Origin: Sebastes aleutianus
Lineage: Eukaryota > Chordata > Actinopteri > Perciformes > Sebastidae
Assembly (NCBI GenBank): GCA_916700875.1
Contig: CAKAKS010000031.1
Coordinates: 4,902,477 to 4,966,476 of the forward strand
Reading direction: 5' to 3'
Length of the DNA: 64,000 nt
Shown here in pieces: positions 34,730 through 45,890 of the stretch (the first letter of the stretch is position 1; each line of letters opens with the position of its first letter). The notes below the pieces were generated by a model. It made no database searches. It saw nothing but the letters and a program-made list of their open reading frames with translations, and was not told where the DNA came from. Both the position numbers and the translations under genes were made by a program.

Positions 34730-36485
34730 ACAAACATTATGAAATGGAAAATGATAGCGAGTGGGGGGATTTAAAAACAATACATACTATATCATATTTG
34801 ATAAACACATTTTCAACATGCTATTACAACAACAAAAAGTACACAATTTCTTGTAATTATATGCTGCTTCAATCGAGCAAATTTGTATTTTAAAACATTG
34901 GTAAAAAAAAATACAAATCTTATGACAATTCTCTCAATATTAGCAAAATGACTACAGTAGCTTGGTAAGTCATAGTAAGGAAGCAGATGTCTTGAATTTG
35001 GAAAATGAGGCCCTCTACTTCCTGCATCACACTGATAATCCAATAGTGGGTGGTTAACGTGTACCAGATTGTATACAATATGTTTGCCAGGAAATTATTG
35101 ATCTTCATGTTACAGCTTACTCCCAACGTCGCCTCCATCTGATACAAGTAAATGACTATAAATCCAAATGTAAAACTAATCAAGCAATTGAGTCCATGAG
35201 TGAGTCAAGGGCCCAAGGGAGGCTGTCCATGTATATATTTCTTATGCTGTTAGTAATTGTGGCTGGAGTGTGTTTGCTTTTCTTATATATAAGTGTTGAG
35301 TAAATGTAACACACTTCTATAGATGGAGTCAAAGCTTAGCACAACAAGTTAGACAATAACATTATTAGTGTGTAAGCAGAGGCCTTCGGTGCCTGTTAAC
35401 CCATCCAGGTAAATAATCTCCACTGCGGTATATGTACACAATCAGCTCGCACAATTTTGCGCCTGACATTAAAGCTATACCAACAAAAGCCGAACGTGCA
35501 TCGCGATGATGTTTATCTTCCCTCGAGTGCCATAACTCCCTCGTGTATTCCATCGCCCAGCGAGATGAAGTCTAAGCTCATTAGAATGGATTACATCAGT
35601 AATGTATGTGAAATGCGCGTCACCCTGGTCAAGGGCATGTTGAGGGCTGATGCATAATGTATCAGAGCTCCAAACAGTCAGCTCTGTCAGTACACATGAA
35701 GATGCCAAAGATGGCACGTATGTGTTTGTGGATTCCGAGTGTGTGCATATGCTTCCGTCGGTCCCTTCACGTTAATGTACTGTAATGGTTGTAATTCAAT
35801 GATGGATTAATTTACTCATCCAGACCCCAGTACAGTCGGTATTCTCACTTTATTAGTGAGTCTGGCTCCCTCTCTTTCTCTTTGTCTCCCTCCATCTATT
35901 TTCACTTTTCATCTGTCCTTTTTCAGCAGCTGGATTATTTGATCAGTAATTGCCCTCAAGTATGTCGTATCTCCTCGGGGCAAACCACGTCCACGCTGCA
36001 GCAAAATTAAAGGTGTTCTTCAAAAGAGCTTTTCTATTTCCGTCACCGTCCTCTAGCATGCATTACAGCACCTGTACAATAGCACTCGGCACACGCTCAC
36101 TCACACACACACACACACACACACACACCTGAAACAAACTCTTTCATCCAAGCACATTTTTTGCAGCTCCAACAATAGTGTGAACCGCTGGTAGTGAAAT
36201 GTCAAAGGGTAAATCACACTGGGAAGCACTGCTCTCTGTGCACGGAGACATTAAAGCATGCCGCAGTTCTGGCCACAACAATAAGCAATGTCAAAGCGGG
36301 TAGTTTACCTTTTGACAAGTGGCAGGAAAAACACCTGCTCGGGCAAGTCTTGTTTAAACAAAAAAAGCTGCCATAGACATGGACACATGTGGACTGGTGG
36401 TGTTTGGATGTAACTGGCTGGTGGAATATCGCATTGCTTGCCGTTTAACAACTACAAATTGTGTTAAATTGCCACAAAATGTCCA
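34730..36485. other. Intron sequence
   Basis: Mostly non-repetitive. 35450-35700 looks single-copy, with balanced base composition. A (CA)n run is at 36102-36128. No gene. Confidence 0.5.
36102..36128. repeat. (CA)n microsatellite
   Basis: 27 bp of CA. Confidence 0.97.
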
Positions 36486-36623
36486 CCGAGTAAGGGTTGA
36501 ATCAGCAGCAAGTGCACTTGGTCTAGATTCCTGAAGACGTTTCACTGAATCAGCAGCAACTGTACTTGGTTCTTGAAGACGTTTCACTTCTCAGCAGTTG
36601 CTGCTGATTCAACCCTTACTCGG
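36486..36623. repeat. Foldback repeat with 26-bp perfect arms
   Basis: CCGAGTAAGGGTTGAATCAG... at 36486-36511 is exactly inverted at 36598-36623. The loop holds two direct copies of gaagacgtttcact and gaatcagcagcaa, a motif family (tgaagacgtttcac) common in fish MITEs. Confidence 0.88.
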
Positions 36624-36696
36624 ATGACTGAGAACCTTCACAAAATGTCCAGTTTGCCCTTCGGTGAAAAGAAAGATGTGCTTGCGAAAGCTTATG

Positions 36697-37055
36697 CTTG
36701 CGCCCAAAATTCCACACTAACACGCTATTTAGGACGCTAAAACAGTATGTGAGATATTTTAGAATGTCCGAAGCCTTAGTATGAAAGCAATAGTATGCGA
36801 ATTGCATACTATTTCTGGTGAAATATTACATTATGCATTGCTGGACACTACCGCCCCATAAATATCCCACAATGCAATGCGGTACTAACAACACCGTACG
36901 ATGGCGGACAGGGCAATTTAAGTTTAAGATTTCACTTTGCTAGTCGTGATATATATTTGAAATTAATTCAGGCTTTGATTCTCACAAACCGTTGCTTTGG
37001 TTGACGGGTTACCATGGTTACACATCTCAAACCGGCAAGGAGGCTCTCAGGACAT
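36697..37055. mobile_element. Family G repeat copy 1
   Basis: gcgcccaaaattccacactaacacgctattta, ataaatatcccacaatgcaatgcggta and ggcaaggaggctctcagga are all repeated in the same order at 39424-39760. The borders are worn. Confidence 0.75.
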
Positions 37056-37339
37056 GAAGATGTAAATTACTGCTTTGATAAATTAATCATCACCCTGTCA
37101 TCCTTTACTGTACATCCACTGCATTGATTGGCATCTCTGAACTTGCAAGAGAATTGGTTGAATTTAGGTTGGAAGTTTAAAAAAGTATACATTCTGTGTA
37201 GCATAATCAACCACAGCTTTGGCTTCACAAAATCAAACCTAGTTGTAACTTGTTGGAAAATGGACATCAAAGGTGCGGTGTGTTGGATCTGACGGCATCT
37301 AGCGTTGAGGTTGTCGATTGCAACAGACTTAAACTTTCC

Positions 37340-37929
37340 CCCGTGCGCCAAGCGTGTAGGAGAACTACGGTGGCCGACGCAGAAATGCGAATGTCACTCT
37401 CTAGAGCCAGTTGTAGTAAGAGTTGCGTAGGAACTGAGTGGTGAAGTAAGAGAGTGAGTGGTGTTGAATGTTTGTGAGTAAACAAGTGAGCTGGCGGAGC
37501 AAAAGACAGAGTTAGTTTAGCTTTGAGAACATCAAGTGAACGTTCAGTGGAAGTTGCAGTTTGTGTAGAAATAAATGCTGCAGCTCCTCAAGACCGACGG
37601 AGGTTTTCCGTGTCTTGTTTCCCGACGGCTGAGGGGAGTGACGGCGGTGGTTAACTCTGGAGCGAGTAACGTTATCGACTCCGGCCCAGGCAGGAAACGT
37701 TAACACAGTGTTTGGTTTGTCCGTTCTGGGCTACTGTAGAAACATGGCGGCCGGCTCTGTGACAGAGGACCCGCTCCCTATGTAGATATAAACGGCTCAT
37801 TCTAAGGTAACAGAAACACAGCGATTCTTATTGTCATCTGATTATACACTAAAGAAAGCATAGTTATGAATATGATAATCCATTTCTGTCAATACATCCC
37901 TCTAAATGTTAAACACTGTTCCTTTAAAG
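37340..37929. mobile_element. TTAA-type MITE family I, copy 1
   Basis: The right part (37708-37928) matches 63325-63588 in inverse orientation: ggtttgtccgttctgggctactgtagaaacatggcggccgg, agatataaacgg, gattatacactaaa and gttcctttaa. The right end CACTGTTCCTTTAA is the inverse of TAAAGGACCAGTG in the other copy. The left border is uncertain. Confidence 0.65.
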
Positions 37930-38621
37930 CAGTGGTACCCAACCTTTTTTCCTTAAAACCCCTTTACTCTCATTGATTAAACTGACGACCCCTGACTGAC
38001 ATATTTTACGGATGTTTCATATTGTATCCGATGCATAATAATAATTACAACAGTAAAGAACAACTGATAAAGTCTACAATTTAATGAACGCAATAACTGC
38101 AGGAAGTTTGTGTAAAAAGAGCAATTTGGATGAGTTTTGAGCAGATTATTTCCTGAATATTGCATCAGAGATGAGTTTTCTTATTATTTTTAGGAACTTA
38201 TAGTACAATCTTCTGTCTATACTATGTGGGTTTTTTTGTTGTTTTTAACAATCCTTCATACCTAATAGGCTTCTTTTTGACACATTCAGTTTTTATCCTC
38301 TCCCTGACACTTGGCCATTGTTCTTTTAGCTTTTCTGGTTGTTTTAACTTTTCTAAAGCAGGACAAGGCTGTTTAGCAGAGAATGGAAGGCTCTGTGAAT
38401 ATTGCTTGTGTTCAGTGTTCTCTATTGTGCCCTGATGCTGTTTATGTCTTAAATTATAATCCAAAATTTAAAAATAACAATTTAATTTAGTCTACGCGGA
38501 AATGAATGAAATCCTGAGATATAGGCCAACTGTTTATTTTTATTTTTTTAATTGTCTTGCACCCCTTAAAATCAAGAAGGCCTCCCTGAAGCTTTAAGGA
38601 CCCCCAGGTTGGGAACCAGTG
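37930..38621. mobile_element. hAT MITE element K with perfect 8-bp target duplication
   Basis: Ends CAGTGGTACCCAACCTTTTT and CCCAGGTTGGGAACCAGTG, inverted to each other. The flanks are CTTTAAAG at 37922-37929 and again at 38622-38629, an exact 8-bp duplication. 692 bp, no transposase frame. It is inserted at the right border of a family I element. Confidence 0.92.
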
Positions 38622-38629
38622 CTTTAAAG

Positions 38630-39423
38630 GGCATTTTTTTGTCATTTGCCATTGAATGGGGGTTATGATTGGAAAGCAAAATACATGAATATAATATTAG
38701 AAACTAATGCAACTTTAAAAAAAAGATATTGCAAGCAACAACAAAACAAATCTTGAAAAAATACAAATATAGCCTACCTCATCTACCTTGGTTTGGGGGG
38801 TGCTGCAGCACTGTCAGCATTCCTTCTTCCCGTGGGTATGATTTTTTTCATTATTCTAATAAAAACCGGCCTTGGACATGGTGACATGTCCTAGCGTTGT
38901 CGTGTAAGAGATTCTAAATTAAAATAATTCTGTTGTACTCAAGAAACATGACAGGAAATAAAGAGGGCCTCCTACTGCTCACTGTTCAGACAATTGAAGG
39001 GGTGGAATAGCATCTACTGACATCTACCACTGTACCATTCACATTCACATCAGTTTTCCCCCAAAACATGTACACAAATACACCGGCAGTCACACTTTTT
39101 TTTATGTTTCTTTGTGCTCTGTAATGACAAACGCGTATCGTTTCACCAAGTCATCTCACACTGTCTATATCATCCTGCTCCAATTTCACGCTGGTTGACT
39201 GCCACTGTTGACTACCAGTCACAGTATCACTGGGCCAGGATAATCAATCCTCCCTGCCTTCACCTTCACCCCCTGACTCAACTGCAGGCATGGAGGTTAG
39301 CGGATGGATGGCACGAGGCAACTGTTTCTATTCCCTGATAGCTGCATGGGATCTCGCTGCAGCAACTGATAACAGCCTGATACTGAGAATGTAATAAAAT
39401 GTCTATATGAATTGAAAATACAG
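38630..39423. other. Intron sequence
   Basis: No gene or repeat recognised. Confidence 0.5.
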
Positions 39424-39865
39424 GTTGCGTCCGAAATTCCATACTAACATGCTATTTACGACACTAAAACAGTATGTGAGATTTTGTAAAATTGCATACT
39501 ATTTTCGGTGAAATTAAATAATTACGGCGGCGTAAATATCCCACAATGCAATGCGGTAGTGACGCCAACGTTCAAAACGGACGTTGACGGACAAACATCT
39601 CTGCGACATCAATAACGCTTCGGTTTAACTGTAAGTATCAGATTTTACTAACTTTGTTTCTCACAAACCGTCGTTTTGGTCACATGAGGTTCTCTCTGGT
39701 TGCCATGGGTTACACGTCTCCCAACTGGCAAGGAGGCTCTCAGGAAGTGACGACGTAAACTACTGCTCAGGGCGTCAGAATAGACACATACCACTGTTTA
39801 TTCACACAAAAGTACTTGTATGTTGAATGATACATCCACATACATGCGTACAGTTCATAGTATGC
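39424..39865. mobile_element. Family G repeat copy 2
   Basis: Begins GGTTGCGTCCGAAATTCC and carries the same ordered strings as copy 1. The right side reaches a catagtatgcgatatt string that pairs loosely with the left end, suggesting a MITE with worn inverted ends. Confidence 0.75.
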
Positions 39866-39869
39866 GATA

Positions 39870-40146
39870 TTAATATTTATTACACGGCTTTGTTGAATAC
39901 TCAATTCTGATTGGTCAATCGTGGCGTTTTACGCTCTGTTATTTCTTTATAGTAGACCGTTGCTATGTATAACAGACCGTTGCTATGGGCGTAGTTCTGA
40001 TGTTGGACTCTGGCGGACCGTTCTTGTGTGAAATTATTGATTTTTTAAGTAAGTAGCCGTGTAATAAACGGGATAATGTACAGCTTGCAGGGTTTATTTC
40101 ACAACAATGACCGGCTCACTGTACATTATCCCTTACATAATAAAAA
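39870..40146. mobile_element. Family H repeat copy 2
   Basis: tattacacggctttgttgaatact, agaccgttgctatgggcgtag, gtgtaataaacgggataatg and ttatttcacaacaatgacc match 34496-34729. The foldback loop is shorter here. Confidence 0.75.
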
Positions 40147-41685
40147 CGAAGCCACAATGCATCCATACATGTGCATATAATAACATTGTGACTATATCAG
40201 GTGATTATAATTTTAAAAAGAAACATTCTGAACCGATGATGTAGCCGTGACAACGCGATGACTCAAGTTAACACTTTTATTATCATGAGTTATGACATTA
40301 TTAGTCAGTGCGTCCTATCTCATATAGTTATACGCCCTAATAACGAGGGAATAGATTGCCGGCAACCTTTCCATCCATCATCGTAACTAACCTGATAAAG
40401 ACCTGGGAGCCTCCTTAGCTGCCTTTTGTTTTCCTCATTTGAAACAATGTCTCCTCAACTCCTCCAGCCTCACCTAATTGGAACTGAAACTGCTGGGGTG
40501 TTAACGTATACGCCTGCTTTATTCGTCCATTCAGCGCATACACTTGTATGTGCACGTACACACTCACACTCCTGTGAGAAAACACTTATGTTTGGCCCCC
40601 TTGGGCAGAATGGCTTCTCCTCCTTGAAAAATTTTATAACAAGCGTAAATTTGCATCAGGACAACAATAACTCTTTTATGTCCCCGTACCTTGAAATGTG
40701 AAAATCATCAACAAGGCCACAGTGAGATACTAGAAATTATTATCGTTATAATGAAACATGTCATTTGTAACATGAGGTTTGTTACACAGGTGAAGAGAAA
40801 TGATTTGTGTTCTCAAGTGATTGCCACTTGAACTGCTTTAATTTAGAAACAGAAGGATGATTGCAGTGAGAGAGTGAAAAAAGGAAAGAGGTGGAGAATG
40901 AGGACACAATGGTGGCATAATGGTGACAAGTTTTATTGGCAATCTAATATTGGTGTTTGTACTGGAGGGTACAATCCCCATGTGCATTTTCAGGTTGTGT
41001 GTCTGTGTAGGAACCTGGCTGGAACGGGCGAGGGACTGGGTGAGCACAGTTAGATAATTGCTGTCATCAAATGGCCATTTCCAATCACAGGTGATTAGCT
41101 CTAAATTAGGCCGACAACATGGTGTAATCAGTCAAGCATAACTTTTGGCGTCGCTGAACCGGCTCTGTGCACATTTCCAGTGAAATCTCAGTTTCCACAC
41201 ATTTCCCGAAGGTAAAGAACTGTAGAAGAGGCGCATAGGGTAATATCCGAGACAACTGTACTATAACTAATCACACAGGAGTTTGCTTAATCGAGCCTCC
41301 AACTACGCCGGATGTAGACGGCAGAAAAATGGGGCTGTCCTGGTGCTTTTTCAGTAAAACAACTTTACCCTGCCTGCCCCATGGCCCGGGGTTTGGAAAA
41401 GAAAAAACGGACTCAACCAAAAATAAGGATCCCCTTACGGATCTACGTCGATCACCAAAATCGCGACTACTTACCTTGCACGGCAGCTGGATTCCCGTAA
41501 TGTCACGAGATCACACGAAAATCCATCTCGTCAGGCTTCAAGTAATGCGTTTGTGTCCGGCAAGCCAGACCACAGGCCGACCAGCATCCTGTGAGGAGCT
41601 ACTGGCAGCTACGGGGTTAGCTGTGTGTGTGACGCGACATGGAGAGGTGGCCGTTCGTTCTAAACTACAACGGTGGCACCTAAAG
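40147..41685. other. Intron sequence, partly of unknown repeat type
   Basis: 40380-40720 appears single-copy. From about 41280 the GC-richer sequence (open frame 41329-41709) runs into the helicase scrap and may be the 5' part of the same mobile unit. No partner is in the window. Confidence 0.4.
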
Positions 41686-41830
41686 AGTTTAGTGAAGATG
41701 CTGCAATAGCATCAGTTATATCAGAACTGGAGAGTATTTCTTCATTGAAAGAAGAGCAAAGAACGGCATCAGAGGCGATGTTTTCGCTCTTCTCCCGACT
41801 GGCTTCGGCAAGGGTTTGAATGACAGATGG
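41686..41830 (+). pseudogene. RecQ-type helicase fragment with Walker A, frameshifted
   Basis: Frame one reads EDAAIASVISELESISSLKE then EQRTASE. After a one-base shift at about 41775 it continues GDVFALLPTGFGKGLNDRWF. The order (L-K-E-EQR-A...G-DVFALLPTGFGKS) is motif 0 plus Walker A (motif I) of RecQ-family DExH helicases, seen in many repeated fish open frames. The usual serine after GK is glycine here. The rest of the helicase is absent, so this is a dead scrap. A retrocopied host gene or a transposon-borne helicase are both possible. Confidence 0.7.
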
Positions 41831-42569
41831 TTCATCCCATCACCTGCCAAGTATTTTTATTTTTTTTAAAGTGCCCACACTTTTCCAAACAGTTTCCAAT
41901 AACGGGGTTCTCAGATGATTCTGTGTAACGAACCATCCGGCGGGTCAGGTTACAAAACTACTGCTTCACTATTTCTTCTACTCCGCTACAACTTCCCTTC
42001 CAAATGCAGCTCACTTTATCTCTAAAACCAGCTGCTGTTCATGAACCACTCGCGCCATCCGTCAGCTTCATGAACAACCAAATCCATCCAGGTTCATCCA
42101 AAATGTCAGCCCACTTGGATTTTTGTGTGAAAACAGTCATTTCTGTTGAAAAAAACAAACATTTTGTGACTCATGTGCAACAAGCCGCATTATGGCCTTG
42201 TGTCAAACTTTACCCCCAGACAGTTCACCAGAATGTAGCACGCCAAACAAAATCTTTGAAGATTTTGCCGCTTCGTATACAAGACCATGATGTTTTATCT
42301 AAGATGAGCTAAATTGTAATTTCTTCAACATTGTTTGCTGGATTTTTATAGATGTTGGCATTGATTACACAGTTTAGTGTATGTCCTCTTGAAAGACGTT
42401 TATTTACTGCCCTAAAATATAGTCGTATTAATGAACGTTACAACTCTGATGCAATCAAATCTGCAATGCAGCACAGTAAACATTGTATCAGTCTGGTTTC
42501 TGCTTTTGTCAGTCTGCAAGTTTAAATTTGACAGCCGTTGTAAATATACGATAACGATACGATACGATA
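41831..42569. other. Intron sequence
   Basis: The 102-residue open frame at 42004-42312 (+) has no recognisable domain. A gatacgatacgatac run at 42556-42570 probably is the tail of the minus-strand LINE that follows. Confidence 0.45.
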
Positions 42570-43560
42570 CAACTTTGTCAGTTTGCACTGAAATTTATTT
42601 AGCATCCATAGGCAGCTCAATTTGAGAAAAAAAGTACACATGCAGTAGACATACTGTTACCATAGACAGACAGACAAATAAGACACATCAGTCAAAAAAC
42701 AAAACACATCACAATTAACAATACATAACCCATTAAAGAATTACCATCTGTGATTTACATCTCCTTAGCAGCACATTAATTATTATTTAGCAACAAGATG
42801 GACTGATGAACAAAAGCGTTCTTCAGCCTGATGCGATTAAATGTAGGGACTCTGAATCGCCTCTTGGAGTACAGAAGTTGATATTCCCCATTTAAAACAT
42901 GGAAGGGATCAGAAGAGATGCTGTTGGCAAGTCTGAGCATGCTCTTGTTGTGAGCTGCTTGAAAGGACGGTGTCACAGGTTGGCCAATGATCTTCGCACA
43001 AATTTTGATTTGGCTTTAAAGTTTAGTTTTACAGATAAACTACTGAGCCAGGCTGTACTGCAGTACAACAAGACACTCTGAATCACTGAACTGAAAAATA
43101 GAAAAATAATCCGGCTACTGGCGCCAAAAGATCTGAGTCTGCGAAGAAAATAAATGCGCTTCTTTATCTTCTTACAAGTAAATTCAATGTGAGGGGTCCA
43201 TGATACGGTGGAATCTATCAGAACTCCCAGGTATTTGTATGAAGAGACCTGTTTAATTTCTACATTGTGAATTGTAACTGGAGGCAGCTGACAGTCAGGA
43301 GGAATGCCAAAAATAATTTCTTCTGTCTTACTAGTGTTAATGATGAGAGCATGTTTGTCACACCATTTAATTGGCCAGTCAACATTACACTGGTGCAAAC
43401 TGAGGTCATCGCTGTCAGTCAGCAGAGAAATTAAGGTGTAATCATCGGAGTACTTTAAAATAAATTTAAAAGAAAGAAAGAAATTGATTGGGCACACTGG
43501 TGGTGCAATCAGCAGTGTACAAATTAAATAACACAGGTGAACTAATGCAGCCTTGATCAT
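42570..43560 (-). mobile_element. Non-LTR retrotransposon, 3' third (reverse transcriptase C-terminal part)
   Basis: On the minus strand the frame from 43560 reads ILKYSDDYTLISLLTDSDDL (a YADD-type motif, here YSDDYT), then HALIINTSKTEEIIFGIPP, VSSYKYLGVLIDSTVSWTPH and RIYFLRRLRSFGASSRIIFL, ending QSVLLYCSTAWLSSL. A second frame (42776-42976) completes it with DPFHVLNGEYQLLYSKRRF and RVPTFNRIRLKNAFVHQSI. The KYLGV-ID and LRRLRSFG motifs are typical of the thumb and C-terminus of fish Rex/L2/CR1-type LINE proteins. There is a frameshift near 42975, and no endonuclease. The 3' end points to lower coordinates, with a (GTATC)n-like tail at about 42570. Confidence 0.88.
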
Positions 43561-43659
43561 TACAAAATAGATATTTTAACATTAACTAAAAGTCAGTTAT
43601 GGTCTGTCTGGGTAACAAGAAAATAACTGGGTATAAAATGTACTGTGTCTTCTTCGTTT

Positions 43660-44130
43660 TACAGTCCCTGCAACCCATTGATGAATTATTTTTGACTTAT
43701 CTTTTGTTGGGTTTGATTCATAAAAAGTGTGGCCCACAGATGCAAAGTTCACCAGCCGACAGTGAGCTTCATCATCACAACATAGACTAACTTTCTTTAC
43801 TTTGTACTCGGGAGCTGTGGGCAATTGGATGTCTGAGGAAGCAGTAAAGGCTCGCCTGCCAGATGTTTTTTTTCAGAACTCCTCTGATACACAAGTGGTG
43901 TTGGCCTGCACATGAACTGCCTTCAAGAAAACCAAACTCTCCTTCTCCTTCAGAGTGAGGTGTTTTCTACATATAAATCCCCCTGCAGCTTTACAGGGTT
44001 TATTGGAATGGCTCCTCATGGGGCAATAACCTTTGTCTCAGCTCTTTGTGCAGGCTCCGTCGGTGACAAAGAGGTCCTGAAGAAGATTAAGTCATCTAAA
44101 TATAGCCATCTAGTTAGGGAGACAGCCATT
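43660..44130 (+). pseudogene. Decayed DDE transposase (Harbinger/IS4EU type, DDE_Tnp_4-like)
   Basis: Pieces in shifting frames read SLQPIDELFLTYLLLGLIHK (43662 on), then LTFFTLYSGAVGNWMSEEAV and KARLPDVFFQNSSDTQVVLA, then LLLLQSEVFSTYKSPCSFTG and FIGMAPHGAITFVSALCAGS followed by VGDKEVLKKI. The order WMS-E-V-LP-F, -CTE-, QS-(T)YSSYKSH-T-KGLIGI-P-G-ITFVS and G-xSDKE is that of DDE_Tnp_4 transposases, found in fish next to THAP or Myb domains. The first catalytic Asp (IDCTE) is replaced (LACT) at a frameshift near 43905. The second Asp (GDKE) is kept, and the Glu region is absent. At least three frame changes, so inactive. Confidence 0.8.
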
Positions 44131-45093
44131 ACTGTAAGGAGATCTATCATTGCACTTGTTATCAAGTACTCATTGTTTAAATTTATTGAAATCAAAAGAA
44201 AAACAATGTTGAATTTAATCAGATGAACTGACAATTAAATGTGAAACTTAACAATGATGCATGAATTCATTGTGGCCCTTCAGGTACTGGTGCATGGAGA
44301 GGTATTTTTACAGATATACGTATGTGAAAGAAAAACAAATCACACCTCCGTTTTAGAGTGTTTAACACAGTTGTGTCCCTTTTTTAAATATGCTACACAA
44401 ACATGTCACCATGGTCACAAACAACAAAATCACACTACCCCATACCCGTGATTGGGCTTGGGGCGATATAATGGTATTATCGTTAGACACGATATTGATA
44501 TGACGCGATAATGGTCCTCACGTGTCCACGATAACAGAGCAATATTCAATTATGTCGTATTCAGGGATTCCACCAGTATATTGCAAGCCTGGCGGGCCTG
44601 AGATGACTCCCCGCCGGGAAAGCATCGGGGAATTATGTATTTTTAAGATATTTTTTTAAACTAAAATGTCTTATAAATGTAGCGAACTGCTTAAAGGAAT
44701 AACTGCTTAGGTTGTTGCTTAATGTTAGCGAGTGTCGGTCAAGAGAGAGAGATTTGCAATTTCATTGCAACTAACCCAAATGATGGTGTCTCAAATGGGT
44801 CCTTCAGGTTGAGTTCTAGTTTTTCCGAGTTGCATAGTCCTTTAATGCACCTATCTCCAGATCCAGTTCTTTCTTGCACCCGATTTGACTGTTATCAGGC
44901 CATTAAATAGGTGTTATTGATCGTTCTAAGCACCATAGATATGGGTCAGTAGGGGCCTTCACGGCTACTAAGCCTTTTCTCATTCCTGGGGCGTTAAATA
45001 CTGAGGCTTTATCATGGCCGTCGGCATTCGGTACTGCCACACACTGCATTCTTTAGCGCCGGTATGAAATGGTCCATTAACTGCAATGTAAAC
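44131..45093. other. Intron sequence with repeat ends
   Basis: 44458-44550 (ggggcgatataatggtattatcg) resembles a hAT-like MITE left end without a partner. 44560-44650 has cccgccgggaaagcatcgggg of unknown type. No gene. Confidence 0.4.
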
Positions 45094-45890
45094 CCATCTG
45101 CGGCAACACTAAACACATTGAAAAAGTGCGCCGGGAGTGTGGTGACATAGTTTAAAGAGCGAAAAGAGACACACCGGGCAGGCGGGAGGGGAGGTGGATG
45201 AGCCCAACAAACACAAAGCTTTCATCCAGGAGACCACTGTTCGTGTCCCATGTTCACAAAGTTCAGTGTCATTTTCACTGTACAAACATAGTAGTTTTAA
45301 GCCCAACCATGTAGTTCTTTCCTAAACCTAACTATAGCGGTTTTGATGCCGAACATAAAGCGACGCCAGGGGGCGTGACAAAGCGGCAGTATGTGACGAG
45401 TTGGGATGAGAACGTGTTGGTCTACTACGTTGTAAAAGTGAAAGCGAAAAACTGAAAAGCAACAAATTCTAACATGTTGTAAAACTGAATGAAGAGCTAC
45501 GTTTTTAACACAAACAAAAAGGTTTCTTTAGGTTCAGGCAACAAAACCACTTAGTGAAGTTTAAGGAAACGCATCATGTTTTGGCTTAAAATAACTGTTT
45601 CAAAAGTGAAAGTGAAACTTAACTTTGTGAACACAAAGACGACTAGACCTTGTTGGTTTCACACAGGATGCGAACCCTATAGCCTCCTCAGTGAAAATCC
45701 TGTGTTTTGTGCCCCATCACTCCCCAAACTCCTCCCCATATGGAGTTTCACGCGGTCGACTACAGCGCCTGACTTCCGCTTCTGCTCCTGTCATAATTAC
45801 CACGGTCGTTAGAGGTTGCTGTCATGTTGTTGTGTAAAGCGCTTTGAGAGGTCGGAAGACGAGAAAGAAAAGCGCTGTATATCTACCATG
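45094..45890. mobile_element. Family D repeat copy 4 with a SINE- or LINE-like tail
   Basis: gagcgaaaagagacac, ggaggtggatgagcccaacaaacacaaagc and tttcatccagg match D at 6833-6905. ttcaggcaacaaaaccacttag and acaggatgcgaacccta match other D parts. The end gtaaagcgctttgagaggtcgg..agaaaagcgctgtatat (45833-45880) is a 3' tail widely seen in fish non-LTR elements. Confidence 0.65.

Noticed and set aside
41329..41685. Open frame of 126 residues before the helicase scrap
   Set aside because: Its frame does not lead into the helicase motifs and it shows no recognisable domain. Kept only as possible 5' part of the same unit.
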